Below, one piece after another: positions 40,635 to 49,014 of a DNA stretch of 64,000 bases. The position numbers were made by a program, and so were the translations under genes. The notes beneath the pieces are model-generated. The model was not told the origin of the DNA, searched no databases, and saw only the letters and a program-made list of their open reading frames with translations. Location: the NCBI GenBank assembly GCA_963841965.1, contig CAWJES010000004.1, positions 314,408 through 378,407 on the forward strand. Direction: 5' to 3'. The DNA comes from Palsa-459 sp963841965 (GTDB taxonomy: Bacteria > Actinomycetota > Acidimicrobiia > Acidimicrobiales > RAAP-2). The first letter of the stretch is position 1, and each line of letters opens with the position of its first letter.

Positions 40635-42008
40635 ATGACCGAGCAAGCCGATGTCATCGTGGTCGGGATGGGACCTGGCGGTGAAGACGTCGCCGAGAGG
40701 CTCGCCGAGGCGGGTCTCGACGTGGTCGGCATGGATGCCGAGCTCGTCGGCGGCGAGTGCCCCTACTGGGGGTGCGTGCCGTCCAAGATGATCATCCGGG
40801 CCTCCAATCTCCTCGCCGAGGCCGGACGAATCCCCGGCATGGCCGGGTCCGTGGTCGTGCATCCGGACTGGTCCCCCGTCGCCGCACGGATCCGCGAGGA
40901 AGCCACCGACTCGTGGGACGACCTCGTGGCGGTCCAGCGGTTCGAGGGGAAGGGTGGTCGATTCGTCCGGGGCTGGGCGAAGCTGGACGGACCTCGTCGC
41001 GTCGTCGTGGGCGACCGCAGCTTCGAGGCACGTCGAGGCATCGTCATCGGGACCGGTGCACGAGCATGGATCCCGCCGGTCCCCGGACTTGCCGACACCC
41101 CCTACTGGACGAACCGCGAGGCGATCGAGACGGAGGACGTGCCCGGGTCGCTCGCCGTCATCGGCGGTGGCGCGATCGGTGTCGAGCTCGCCCAGGCCTT
41201 CCACCGCTTCGGGAGCTCCGTCACCGTCCTCGAGGCTGGACCCGGTCTCGTGGGTCCGGAGGAGCCCGAGGCTGCTGTCCTGCTGACCGACGTCCTCGAA
41301 TCCGAGGGCGTCGACGTCCGCGTCGGGGTGTCGCTGCAATCGGTGCGCCACGATGGCCGCCTGTTCACGATCGCGTCGGCGGAAGGCCGTGACGTCGTCG
41401 CCGAGCGCCTCCTCGTTGCGACAGGACGCCACGTGGACCTCGCCGCCCTCGCGGTGGCCTCCGTCGGGCTCGACGAGACCGCTCGGGCGCTCGACGTCGA
41501 CGACCACCTTCACGTGACGGGTGCCGATGGGCTGTGGGCCGTTGGTGACGTGACCGGCAAAGGCGCCTTCACACATGTCTCGATGTACCAGGCGGACATC
41601 GTCGTGCGCGACATCCTCGGTCTCGACGTGACGCCTGGGGACTACCGGGCGGTGCCCAGAGTCACGTTCACGGATCCCGAGATCGGGTCCGTCGGGCTCA
41701 CCGAGCGCGAGGCGCGCGACCGCGGGCTCGAGGTGCGGATCGGGATGTCCCAGCTGCCGTCCTCCGCGCGCGGCTGGATCCACAAGGCCGGCAACGAGGG
41801 GTTCATCAAGCTCGTTGAGGACTCGAGCGGCGGCATCCTCGTCGGTGCGACGTCCATCGGCCCGATGGGCGGCGAGGTACTCGGCCTGCTGACGCTCGCC
41901 GTGCATGCGAGGGTGCCTGTCAGCGAGCTTCGCAGCATGATGTACGCCTACCCGACATTCCACCGTGCGATCGAAACGGCGGTGCGGGAGCTCGACGCCG
42001 GGTCGTAG
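40635..42008 (+). CDS. FAD-dependent pyridine nucleotide-disulfide oxidoreductase
   Basis: This 457-residue flavoprotein has the FAD motif VIVVGMGPGGEDVAERL (7-23), the redox pair in GGECPYWGCVPSKM, the NAD(P) Rossmann motif VIGGGAIGVELAQAF and the second FAD motif LWAVGDVTGKGAFTHV. The C-terminal dimerisation domain ends YAYPTFHRAIETAV, with the His-Glu style base region. The CxxWGC spacing C-x4-C and the GEC rather than GTC motif resemble the mercuric-reductase-like/YkgC group rather than E3 subunits. AAGGAG lies five bases before the ATG. The physiological disulfide or quinone acceptor is unknown. Confidence 0.88.
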   Translation: MTEQADVIVVGMGPGGEDVAERLAEAGLDVVGMDAELVGGECPYWGCVPSKMIIRASNLLAEAGRIPGMAGSVVVHPDWSPVAARIREEATDSWDDLVAVQRFEGKGGRFVRGWAKLDGPRRVVVGDRSFEARRGIVIGTGARAWIPPVPGLADTPYWTNREAIETEDVPGSLAVIGGGAIGVELAQAFHRFGSSVTVLEAGPGLVGPEEPEAAVLLTDVLESEGVDVRVGVSLQSVRHDGRLFTIASAEGRDVVAERLLVATGRHVDLAALAVASVGLDETARALDVDDHLHVTGADGLWAVGDVTGKGAFTHVSMYQADIVVRDILGLDVTPGDYRAVPRVTFTDPEIGSVGLTEREARDRGLEVRIGMSQLPSSARGWIHKAGNEGFIKLVEDSSGGILVGATSIGPMGGEVLGLLTLAVHARVPVSELRSMMYAYPTFHRAIETAVRELDAGS

Positions 42009-42030
42009 CCGCTTCGGGCTTCGAGATCGC

Positions 42031-43011
42031 TCAGCAGTAGGGGTGGGCCACGGTGAGGAGAAAGTCGCCCCCGGGCTGATCGAACTGGCTGTCGACGACG
42101 AAACCGCCTGTCTCCAGCTCGCTGCGGATCCCGTCGCGCGTGAACTTCGCGCTGATCTCCGTGAGGAGCTCCTCCCCCTCGTCGAAGCGGATCTGGATGT
42201 CGAGGTCTGCGATCGTGACCACCTGAGCGGATCGCGCACGCAGCCGCATCTCGATCCACTGGTTCTCCTCGTCAAAACGCGCGACGTGCACGAAGGCACC
42301 CGCGTCGAAGTCGGCACCGAGCTCGCGGTTGAGCACCGTCAGCACGTTGCGGTTGAAGGCGGCGGTGACGCCGATCGGATCGTCGTAGGCTGCGATGAGC
42401 CGCTGGCGGTCCTTCAGGAGGTCTGCGCCGAGCAGCAGCGCGTCGCGGTGGTCGAGCGACGCGTCGAGATCCGCGAAGAACCGTCGGCGCTGCGCGGGAT
42501 CGAAGTTCCCGATCGTCCCGCCAAGGAAGGCGACGAGCACCGGGCCCCCACCGGAGAACAGCCCCGAGAGGTCCTGGAAGTCGGCGACGGTGGCGATGAC
42601 CTCGAGGCCTGGGTACTCCTCGGAGATCTGGTCGGCCGCTGACAAGAGGGTTCCCTCGGCGACATCGACCGCGATGTACCGGCTGAGTGTTCCGACCGAC
42701 TGCATCGCGTCGAGGAGGACACGCGACTTCGTGCAGGTTCCCGCCCCGAGCTCGACGAGTGTGGTCGCGCGGGTCGATTCGGCGATCGCCGGCGCGTGTG
42801 CTTCGAGGAGCGCGCGCTCGGCGCGCGTTGGGTAGTACGCGTCCAGCCGCGTGATCTGGTCGAACAGATCACTGCCGACATCGTCGTAGAACCAGACCGG
42901 AGGGAGCGTCTTGGGGCTCGCCGTGAGCCCGGCCGCGGCGTCGCGCTCCAGCGCCGCCCGCATCGCGTCGCGATCCAGGCGCACGTCGAGGGTGGGCGGG
43001 AGCACCGTCAT
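42031..43011 (-). CDS. egtD: Histidine N-alpha-methyltransferase EgtD
   Basis: EgtD trimethylates L-histidine to hercynine with SAM, the first step of ergothioneine synthesis. The 326-residue protein has the substrate segment TLPPVWFYDDVGSDLFDQI, the SAM-binding VELGAGTCTKSRVLLDA, and FLGGTIGNFDPAQ, LLGADLLKD and RFDEENQWIEMRL. The last includes the residues that hold the imidazole and carboxylate of histidine. The ATG overlaps the egtB stop as ATGA. It ends the DUF427-egtB-egtD operon. Confidence 0.96.
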   Translation of the reverse strand: MTVLPPTLDVRLDRDAMRAALERDAAAGLTASPKTLPPVWFYDDVGSDLFDQITRLDAYYPTRAERALLEAHAPAIAESTRATTLVELGAGTCTKSRVLLDAMQSVGTLSRYIAVDVAEGTLLSAADQISEEYPGLEVIATVADFQDLSGLFSGGGPVLVAFLGGTIGNFDPAQRRRFFADLDASLDHRDALLLGADLLKDRQRLIAAYDDPIGVTAAFNRNVLTVLNRELGADFDAGAFVHVARFDEENQWIEMRLRARSAQVVTIADLDIQIRFDEGEELLTEISAKFTRDGIRSELETGGFVVDSQFDQPGGDFLLTVAHPYC

Positions 43012-44228
43012 GACGCGTCGTGGGCCAGTCGGATGCCCGTGTAGGGCCACCGGGACGCAGCGGAGAAGAAGTTGCGGTAGGTCGCACGCGTGTGGCGCTC
43101 CGGCGTGATCGACGCTCCTCCGCGCAGCACCTGCTGGTTCACCATGAATTTGCCGTTGTACTCCCCGACGGCCCCGGGTGCGGTCCGGAACCCCGGATAC
43201 GGGCTGTAGGCGCTCTGGGTCCACTGCCAGGCGGACCCGTAGAAACCTGGGCCGTCGCCGACCCTGGGCGGCTCGAGCGCGAAGGGCACGTCCGCGTCCT
43301 GTCCGCGTGCCACGACCTCCCACTCCGCCTCGGTCGGCAGGCGCGCACCGCGCCACCGCGCATATGCGTCCGCCTCGTAGTAGCTGACGTGGGTGACCGG
43401 GTCGGCGAGATCGAGCGGCTCGGTGCCGAACAGCGTGAACCGCTGCCAGGCGCCGTCGACCTCGCCCCAGTAGAGGGGCGCGGACCAACCGAGTTCCCTG
43501 ACCGTCGCCCACCCTTCGGACAACCAGAGCTCGGGTCGGTCGTAGCCGCCGTCCGCGATGAACTCCGAGAATGCACCCGAACTGACGAGCTCGGGATCGA
43601 TCGCGAAGGGCTCGAGGTACCGGCGATGCCGAGGCAGCTCGTTGTCGAAGCAGAAGCCGCCGCCGTCGTATCCGATCTCGGCGACGCCCCCCTCCATCTG
43701 CGACGCCCGCGACACACCGGCATTCGCCGCGGGTCCCCGCTCGCGCGGCGCGGCATACGCACCTGGGCGAGGGCTCTGGAAGAGGACGTGCTTCGCATCC
43801 ATCAGCAGCAGCTCCTGGTGCTGCTGCTCGTGGTGGAGGCCGAGCTCGACCAGGCTGCGGCGGGTCTCGTCGGGTCCGCTCGCGAGGAAGTCGAGCATGC
43901 GGTGGTCCACGTCCTCGCGGTAACGAGCGACCTCCTCCACGCCCGGCCTCGACAGGAGGCCGCGCCGCGCACGCTCGAATCGAGGTCCGACAGCCTCGTA
44001 ATAGGAGTTGAACAGGAAGTCGAACCCCTCCTCGAAGACACCCCCATGTGCAGTGCCGTCCAGTACGAAGGTCTCGAAGAACCACGTCGTGTGGGCGCGG
44101 TGCCACTTCGTCGGGCTCACGTCCGGCATCGACTGGACGGTCTGATCCTCGGGCGTCAGCGACGACGCCAGCGCCTCCGTACGGCCACGGACCTCGCGGA
44201 ACCTCTCCTCGAGCGGGTCTGCGGCCAT
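43008..44228 (-). CDS. egtB: Hercynine sulfoxide synthase EgtB
   Basis: EgtB is a non-heme iron enzyme that joins hercynine to a thiol (gamma-glutamylcysteine or cysteine) with O2. The 406-residue protein has an N-terminal DinB-like domain with the iron ligands H46 (HRAHTTWFFETF) and H133/H137 (HHEQQHQELLL). The C-terminal FGE-sulfatase domain follows (FCFDNELPRHRRYLEPFAID, LPTEAEWEVVARG, RGGASITPERHTRATYRNFF). Whether it uses gamma-glutamylcysteine cannot be judged here: egtA, egtC and egtE are not in the window. It begins one base after the DUF427 stop. Confidence 0.95.
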   Translation of the reverse strand: MAADPLEERFREVRGRTEALASSLTPEDQTVQSMPDVSPTKWHRAHTTWFFETFVLDGTAHGGVFEEGFDFLFNSYYEAVGPRFERARRGLLSRPGVEEVARYREDVDHRMLDFLASGPDETRRSLVELGLHHEQQHQELLLMDAKHVLFQSPRPGAYAAPRERGPAANAGVSRASQMEGGVAEIGYDGGGFCFDNELPRHRRYLEPFAIDPELVSSGAFSEFIADGGYDRPELWLSEGWATVRELGWSAPLYWGEVDGAWQRFTLFGTEPLDLADPVTHVSYYEADAYARWRGARLPTEAEWEVVARGQDADVPFALEPPRVGDGPGFYGSAWQWTQSAYSPYPGFRTAPGAVGEYNGKFMVNQQVLRGGASITPERHTRATYRNFFSAASRWPYTGIRLAHDAS

Positions 44229-44229
44229 G

Positions 44230-44514
44230 TCAGCTGACGGCCACGCCTCGCCAGAAGGCGACGTAGCCGGCGATCTCGCTGGCCGCTTCCTTCGGATCCG
44301 GGTAGTACCAGGCGGCATCCACGTTCGTATCGCCGTCCACGACGACCGAGTAGTAGCTCGCCGTCCCCTTCCAAGGGCAGATGGAATGCGTCTCGCTCAC
44401 CTTCAGCACGCCTTCGACAACTGATTCGGGCGGGAAGTAGTGGTTGCCCTCAACCACGATGGTGGCGTCGCTCTGAGCGAGCACCTTCCCGTTCCATGAT
44501 GCGGTCACTGCCAT
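44230..44514 (-). CDS. DUF427 domain protein heading the ergothioneine operon
   Basis: This 94-residue single-domain protein has ASWNGKVLAQSDATIVVEGN and TEHS-type core FPPESV, then CPWKGTASYYSVVVDG and AAWYYPDPKEAASEIAGYVAF, all hallmarks of DUF427. The fold is a small beta-barrel of unproven function. GGAG lies five bases before the ATG at 44514. It sits one base upstream of egtB, which implies coupled translation and a possible link with ergothioneine or thiol metabolism. I infer that link from position only. Confidence 0.85.
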   Translation of the reverse strand: MAVTASWNGKVLAQSDATIVVEGNHYFPPESVVEGVLKVSETHSICPWKGTASYYSVVVDGDTNVDAAWYYPDPKEAASEIAGYVAFWRGVAVS

Positions 44515-44844
44515 GTCCACTCCGTCTCTCCAGGGTCACCATGTGTTACACCGTCAGGCCCGACGGCAGAGCAACTGCATCGAGATTAGGCCGCTATCGA
44601 CGTCATTCGCTCCCTCGCCGGTCCCCGCTCATCGTGACGGCCGCGGGCTCCTCCGCCGTGACTGTGCGACCGCCGTGCGGAGGGGCGCTTCTTGGCTCGA
44701 GGTCGGGTGACCACCCCGGGATCGACCGTCAGGGGCTCCTCGCGGCGGCGACGAGGCGCCGAACGAGCAGTTGCCGTTCGCCGTGTGGTCAGCTGCCGTC
44801 TCGTTCACAACGCAGCCGGGAGCGCTGATGTCCCAGTCGGGCCG
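44515..44844. other. 330-bp gap without a supported gene
   Basis: Between the DUF427 start and the end of the acyl-CoA dehydrogenase. The open frames here have no start signal or recognisable content. It must hold the promoter of the DUF427-egtBD operon; I see no clear -10 close to the start and no terminator hairpin. Confidence 0.4.
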
Positions 44845-45990
44845 CTATCCCAGCAGCTTCTTCGAGACCACGACCCGCTGCACCTGGTTCGTCCCCTCGT
44901 AGATCTGGGTGATCTTCGCATCCCGGAAGAAGCGCTCGACGGGGAAGTCCTTCGTGTAGCCGTTGCCGCCCAGCAACTGGACGGCGTCCGTCGCGACACT
45001 CATCGCCGTGTCCGAGGCGAAGCACTTCGCTGCGGCTCCGAAGTAGGAGAGGTTCCCCTCAGGGTCCCCCTGGTCGATGATCGAGCACGCCCGATAGACG
45101 AGTGCCCGGGCCGCCTCGGTGCGGATTGCCATGTCGGCGAGCATGAACCGCAGGCCCTGGAGGTTCGCGATCGGGCCGCCGAACGCCTTGCGCTCCTTCA
45201 TGTAGCCGCCCGCGTAGTCGACGCACGCCTGTGCGATGCCGATGGCCTGGGCGCCGATCGTCGGTCGCGAGCGGTCCAGCGTGTGCATCGCAATGCGGAA
45301 GCCCTCCCCCTCCCGGCCGATCAGATGGGACGCCGGCACGCGGACTTCATCGAGAACGATCTCGCCGGTGGGACTCCCGCGGAGGCCCAGCTTGTCTTCG
45401 TGCTTGGCGACCTTCACTCCCCAGTCCTTCTCCACGAGGAAGCACGAGACGCCGCGCGAGCCCGCCTCGGGATCCGTCTTGGCGAACACGGTGTACGTGT
45501 CCGAGATGCCCGCGTTGGTGATCCAGTACTTCGACCCCGTGATGACGTAGTCGTCACCGTCGCGGACGGCTCTGGCTCGCATCGCGGCCACGTCGCTCCC
45601 CGCGTCCGCTTCGGAGAGGCAGTAACTGGCCTGGATCTCCCCCGATGCGATCCTCGGGAGGTACTCGCGCTTCAGCTCCTCGGATCCGAAGTTCATCACG
45701 GGGAGCATCCCGAGCTTGGAGATGAGGATCGTGACGGACATCGAGGCGCACCCGCGGGCGAGCTCCTCCGCCATGATCGCCTGGGTGACCATGTCGGCGC
45801 CGGCGCCGCCATAATGCACGGGCACGCCGAGCGACGGCAACTCGAGCTCCCTGCATGCCTCGAAGCTCTTCCACGGGTAGCTTGACGTCCGGTCGGCCTC
45901 AGCCGCGTTCGGGGCGATCTTCTCGTCGACGAACGACCGCATCGTGTCGCGGAACTGGCGTTGCTCGTCGGTCAGATCGAAGGTGGACAT
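44845..45990 (-). CDS. Acyl-CoA dehydrogenase, short-chain type
   Basis: This 381-residue flavoenzyme has the full signature set: YCLSEADAGSDVAAM, GSKYWITNAGISDTYTVFA, GLRGSPTGEIVLDEVRVP and LLGGNGYTKDFPVERFFRDAKI. The catalytic glutamate is in the C-terminal QIYEGTNQVQR, as in short- and medium-chain and isobutyryl-type dehydrogenases. GGAGG precedes the ATG by four bases. The nearby ilvE hints at branched-chain amino-acid catabolism, but the chain-length specificity is not determinable. Confidence 0.93.
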   Translation of the reverse strand: MSTFDLTDEQRQFRDTMRSFVDEKIAPNAAEADRTSSYPWKSFEACRELELPSLGVPVHYGGAGADMVTQAIMAEELARGCASMSVTILISKLGMLPVMNFGSEELKREYLPRIASGEIQASYCLSEADAGSDVAAMRARAVRDGDDYVITGSKYWITNAGISDTYTVFAKTDPEAGSRGVSCFLVEKDWGVKVAKHEDKLGLRGSPTGEIVLDEVRVPASHLIGREGEGFRIAMHTLDRSRPTIGAQAIGIAQACVDYAGGYMKERKAFGGPIANLQGLRFMLADMAIRTEAARALVYRACSIIDQGDPEGNLSYFGAAAKCFASDTAMSVATDAVQLLGGNGYTKDFPVERFFRDAKITQIYEGTNQVQRVVVSKKLLG

Positions 45991-46006
45991 GGTCCCTCCC
46001 TGGTAG

Positions 46007-46513
46007 TCAGACACCGAGGCGCATGCGCCACTCGGCAGGATCCTGGACGTCCGCAGCCGAGACCTCGAGCGCCTCGACGGGCACCGAGTCGACGAGCTCG
46101 CGCTGGATCACATAGTCATGACCGATGCCGCTGAAGAGCGCCTTTCGGTGCGCCACGAGATCCTCGGGCGCGTCACCCAGAAAACCGAAGAGGCCCGCAG
46201 CGACCTCGAGGTCGTAGATCGATGGCGCCCTCCCGAAGAGGGCAGCCCGCTTGGACGCGAGGAGGGCGACGCCGAGCTCCGCATCGTGGCGGTGCTCGCC
46301 GTCGACGAGATGGAACCTCGGTGCCATCCGGTGCGCGAGCGTGAGCGCGAAGCCCTGGTCCGGACCGGTCTGTCCGATGGCGTTGCCCTGCGCGACCGTG
46401 GGCGAGCGCAACTCGCCGACCCGTCCGGCGCGCGCCTTCGTCGGGATCGGCGCTGGGATGGAGGGACGGACCTTCTCGGAGTCTGCGATGGGGACGAACG
46501 AGGGTTGTGCCAC
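46007..46513 (-). CDS. Conserved protein of unknown function
   Basis: I do not recognise this 168-residue soluble protein. The N-terminal half is Pro/Ala-rich (SEKVRPSIPAPIPTKARAGR). The second half is helical and contains LTLAHRMAPRFHLVDGEHRHDAELGVALLASKRAALFGRAP and FGFLGDAPEDLVAHRKALF. TACGAT (46520-46525) six bases upstream fixes the GTG start. It lies 16 bp upstream of the acyl-CoA dehydrogenase start and 39 bp downstream of ilvE on the same strand. Confidence 0.65.
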   Translation of the reverse strand: MAQPSFVPIADSEKVRPSIPAPIPTKARAGRVGELRSPTVAQGNAIGQTGPDQGFALTLAHRMAPRFHLVDGEHRHDAELGVALLASKRAALFGRAPSIYDLEVAAGLFGFLGDAPEDLVAHRKALFSGIGHDYVIQRELVDSVPVEALEVSAADVQDPAEWRMRLGV

Positions 46514-46519
46514 AGGGTC

Positions 46520-46525
46520 ATCGTA
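46520..46525 (-). promoter_or_regulatory. -10 hexamer for the conserved gene at 46007
   Basis: TACGAT on the minus strand is followed by GACCCT and the GTG ending at 46511, a six-base gap. It implies separate transcription from ilvE despite the short distance. Confidence 0.55.
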
Positions 46526-46552
46526 GCCAGCGGAACTGGCGCTCCGAGTTGC

Positions 46553-47479
46553 CTAGGGCCAGTCGAGCCAGTCGTTGTAGCGGGGGATCTCACCCCTCAC
46601 GGCCTGCAGGTAGGTCGACTGGATCTGCTCGGTGACCGGTCCCCTCGTGCCGGTGCCGACCATGCGGTCGTCCACCGACCGAACCGGCGTGACCTCCGCG
46701 GCGGTGCCGGTGAGGAACATCTCGTCGGCCAGGTAGAGGTCAGAGCGAATGAGCGCCTGGAACCGGACCTCGAGGCCGAGGTCCCGCGCGATCGCGATGA
46801 CCGAGTTCTGCGTGATCCCCGGGAGCGCCCCGGACTGCGACGCGGCTGGCGTGACCACCACCCCCTTGTGGACGATGAAGACATTCTCCCCGGTGCCCTC
46901 CGAGACGGTGCCGTCGTGTCCGAGCATGATGGCCTCGTCGTAGCCGCCGTGCACGGCCTCGAGCTTCGCGAGCCCGGAGTTCACATAGCTTCCAGTGCTC
47001 TTGGCGACAGTCGGCACCGAGTTCGGATCGTGGCGCCTCCACGTCGAGATCTTGAGGGACACACCCTTGAGGAGCGCCTCCTCCCCCAGGTATGCACCCC
47101 ACGGCCAGCAGGCGATCGCGACGTTGACGGGCGACGGTGCCGGATTCACGCCCATCTCCCCGTAGCCGAGATACACAAGCGGACGCAGGTAGCACCCGTC
47201 GGCCGTGTCGTTTGCACGGACGACCTCGCGTGCGGCCTCGACAAGCTCGTCGACGGAGTAGGGCAGCGGGATCTGGAGCACCTTGCAGCTGTCCGCGAGC
47301 CGTTGCATGTGGTCACGGAGCCGGAAGACCGCAGGCCCCTTGGCGGTGGGGTAGGCACGGATGCCCTCGAAGGCGCCGGAGCCGTAGTGGAGGCTGTGGG
47401 TGAGGACGTGTACGGTCGCCTTCTCCCAATCGACGAGTTGACCGTCCATCCAGACCTTCGACGTGGGCTTGATCGGCAT
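46553..47479 (-). CDS. ilvE: Branched-chain amino-acid aminotransferase
   Basis: IlvE interconverts leucine, isoleucine and valine with their 2-oxo acids. The 308-residue fold-type IV PLP enzyme starts KVWMDGQLVDWEKATVHVLTH, has the substrate motif HYGSGAFEGIRAY, the PLP lysine K160 in VPTVAKSTGSYVNS, and the signature EGTGENVFIVHKG plus LPGITQNSVI. AAGGAGG precedes the ATG by eight bases. The IlvE-type sequence (GAFEGIRAY, RRHDPNSVPT) argues against D-amino-acid aminotransferase. Confidence 0.95.
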   Translation of the reverse strand: MPIKPTSKVWMDGQLVDWEKATVHVLTHSLHYGSGAFEGIRAYPTAKGPAVFRLRDHMQRLADSCKVLQIPLPYSVDELVEAAREVVRANDTADGCYLRPLVYLGYGEMGVNPAPSPVNVAIACWPWGAYLGEEALLKGVSLKISTWRRHDPNSVPTVAKSTGSYVNSGLAKLEAVHGGYDEAIMLGHDGTVSEGTGENVFIVHKGVVVTPAASQSGALPGITQNSVIAIARDLGLEVRFQALIRSDLYLADEMFLTGTAAEVTPVRSVDDRMVGTGTRGPVTEQIQSTYLQAVRGEIPRYNDWLDWP

Positions 47480-47603
47480 GCGGACCCCTCCTTGGTGTTC
47501 GCCGACGCCGACCGTACCGCGTTGGCGCGTCGGCGTCGAAGCCTCAGGCCCCGGCGCCCATCGCGTCCGGGCACGGTAGCCTCGGTCCCCGACAGTAGCG
47601 ACC

Positions 47604-48080
47604 ATGACGAACGACCCCCAGACCCTCACCCAGGAAACCCACGACCGGCTCGTCGCCGAGCTCGACGACCTCACGACGCGAGGCCGGATCGAGATCGCCC
47701 AGGCGATCGAGCAGGCTCGCGCCCTCGGGGACCTGTCGGAGAACGGCGACTACCACGCCGCGAAGGACGCGCAGGGCAAGATGGAGGCCCGGATCCGCCA
47801 GCTGCAGGCGCTCCTCAAGACCGCGGTCATCGTGGATTCGCAGGGTTCGGGCGGGACCGTTCGCAACGGGGTCGTTGTCTCGATCCGCTACGAGGGCGAC
47901 GACGAGGACGACGTCCAGCGGTACTTCGTTGGCTCGATCGAGGAGCGCGGTGACCTGCCGGTGGCATCCCCGAGCTCGCCGCTCGGCCAGGCGCTGCTCG
48001 GCAAGGGCGCCGGCGACGTCGTGGAGTACGCGGCTCCCGGCGGAACCCTCCGCGTGACGATCGTCGCCGTCGGCGAGTGA
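47604..48080 (+). CDS. greA: Transcription elongation factor GreA
   Basis: GreA enters the RNA polymerase secondary channel and stimulates cleavage of backtracked RNA. The 158-residue protein has the N-terminal coiled-coil with the acidic tip GDLSENGDYHAAKDAQG (~42-58) and the C-terminal FKBP-like domain (SIEERGDLPVASPSSPLGQALLGKGAGDVVEY). The family usually starts with a Thr/Pro-rich N-terminus such as TNDPQTLTQET, seen here. GACAGT lies seven bases before the ATG. It is divergent from ilvE and stands alone. Confidence 0.95.
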   Translation: MTNDPQTLTQETHDRLVAELDDLTTRGRIEIAQAIEQARALGDLSENGDYHAAKDAQGKMEARIRQLQALLKTAVIVDSQGSGGTVRNGVVVSIRYEGDDEDDVQRYFVGSIEERGDLPVASPSSPLGQALLGKGAGDVVEYAAPGGTLRVTIVAVGE

Positions 48081-48084
48081 CTGC

Positions 48085-48711
48085 CTAGGCCGGAGAGACC
48101 AGCTGGGCCACGGGATCGACCTGGCCACGAGGCACGACCTCCCCTCGGTGCCGAGCGACCGCCATCGCGACGATCGCGAGGTTCATCCCCAGCGCGAACG
48201 CCATCGAGATGGCGGCAGCCGACATGTTCGAGATCGCGTAGTAGCAGAGCCACATCGTGACGCTCACCGATCCCATGACCCACGACCCGGTCGACACGCC
48301 TCGTGCGTGATCGGCGCGAACGAGCTCGAGGAGCTGGGGAAAGCGGGTCGCCACCATGAGCACGCCGATGCCGAGCAGCCCGGCGTCCCAGCCGAAGAGG
48401 AGCGCTGGGATCCAGGTCGTCGCGACGATCGCGGCGGTGCCACGGGCGAGTCCACGTCTGAGGTCCGTCGGTTCCACCATGGCGAGGAGCCAGACCATCA
48501 GCGGGACGCCCGCCGCAGTGCCGACGATCACCTGCGCTGAATGGGCCGCGAGTCCGTAGCTGAGCCAGTACATGGCCATCAGGGTGAACAGCGACCAGGT
48601 CGTTGCCGAGACGCCGTCCGGACCCAGGCGATGGACCCGGATGGCCTGCAGGAAGGTCATCACGAGGCCGAGCAGGCCGCCGCCCCACCCGATGAGGCTC
48701 GCAAACGGCAT
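48085..48711 (-). CDS. PQ-loop repeat membrane protein (SWEET-like)
   Basis: This 208-residue protein has about seven membrane helices made of two triple-helix repeats. The first repeat begins GWGGGLLGLVMTFLQAIRVHRLGPDGVSATTW and the second contains TRFPQLLELVRADHARGVSTGSW. Both fit the PQ-loop pattern, although the first has LQ in place of PQ. Related proteins move sugars or amino acids. The substrate is unknown. It converges on greA with four bases between stops. Confidence 0.75.
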   Translation of the reverse strand: MPFASLIGWGGGLLGLVMTFLQAIRVHRLGPDGVSATTWSLFTLMAMYWLSYGLAAHSAQVIVGTAAGVPLMVWLLAMVEPTDLRRGLARGTAAIVATTWIPALLFGWDAGLLGIGVLMVATRFPQLLELVRADHARGVSTGSWVMGSVSVTMWLCYYAISNMSAAAISMAFALGMNLAIVAMAVARHRGEVVPRGQVDPVAQLVSPA

Positions 48712-48717
48712 CCTGCA

Positions 48718-48723
48718 ATTCTA
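48718..48723 (-). promoter_or_regulatory. -10 hexamer for the PQ-loop gene
   Basis: TAGAAT on the minus strand, then TGCAGG, then the ATG ending at 48709, a six-base gap. Confidence 0.55.
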
Positions 48724-48828
48724 CGAATGGAGTGCATGAAAATAGGGTCAGGACCGTGTCGGGAGCATGAACCCTTTGCGCCGGCGCCGCGCGGCGCGTC
48801 GGACGCGACGTCGACCGCAGCGGCACCG

Positions 48829-48834
48829 TAGGCT
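48829..48834 (+). promoter_or_regulatory. -10 hexamer for the 57-residue membrane protein
   Basis: TAGGCT followed by CACGTC and the ATG at 48841. This is the main evidence that the small frame is a real gene. Confidence 0.55.
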
Positions 48835-48840
48835 CACGTC

Positions 48841-49014
48841 ATGCGCGGCATCGGGATCATCTGGCGGCTTGCCATCGTCGCTGCGCTCGTCGCAGCGGTC
48901 TCGGTCGGGATCCGCGTGGCGCTGCGCGGCGCCGCCGACCACGGCGCCGATGACCCGCACGCCCCGGGCAGTGTTGACCAGTGGCCGCCGGTTCCCCGGC
49001 GCCCGGAGGACTAG
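48841..49014 (+). CDS. 57-residue single-helix membrane protein
   Basis: The frame reads MRGIGIIWRLAIVAALVAAV, with one hydrophobic helix (~6-27) and a Pro-rich acidic tail ending RRPED. I recognise no family. The upstream -10 motif at exact leaderless spacing, and the overlap of its stop with the convergent serA stop in the manner of other gene pairs here, argue that it is expressed. Confidence 0.55.
   Translation: MRGIGIIWRLAIVAALVAAVSVGIRVALRGAADHGADDPHAPGSVDQWPPVPRRPED

Noticed and set aside
44620..44680. Apparent GTGACGGC/GCCGTGAC hairpin in the 330-bp gap
   Set aside because: The arms are not reverse complements; the similarity is a mirror repeat and would not pair.
44496..44828. 110-residue + strand frame upstream of the egt operon
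   Set aside because: Composition is Arg/Ser-rich as expected for a GC-rich non-coding frame, with no ribosome site or -10.
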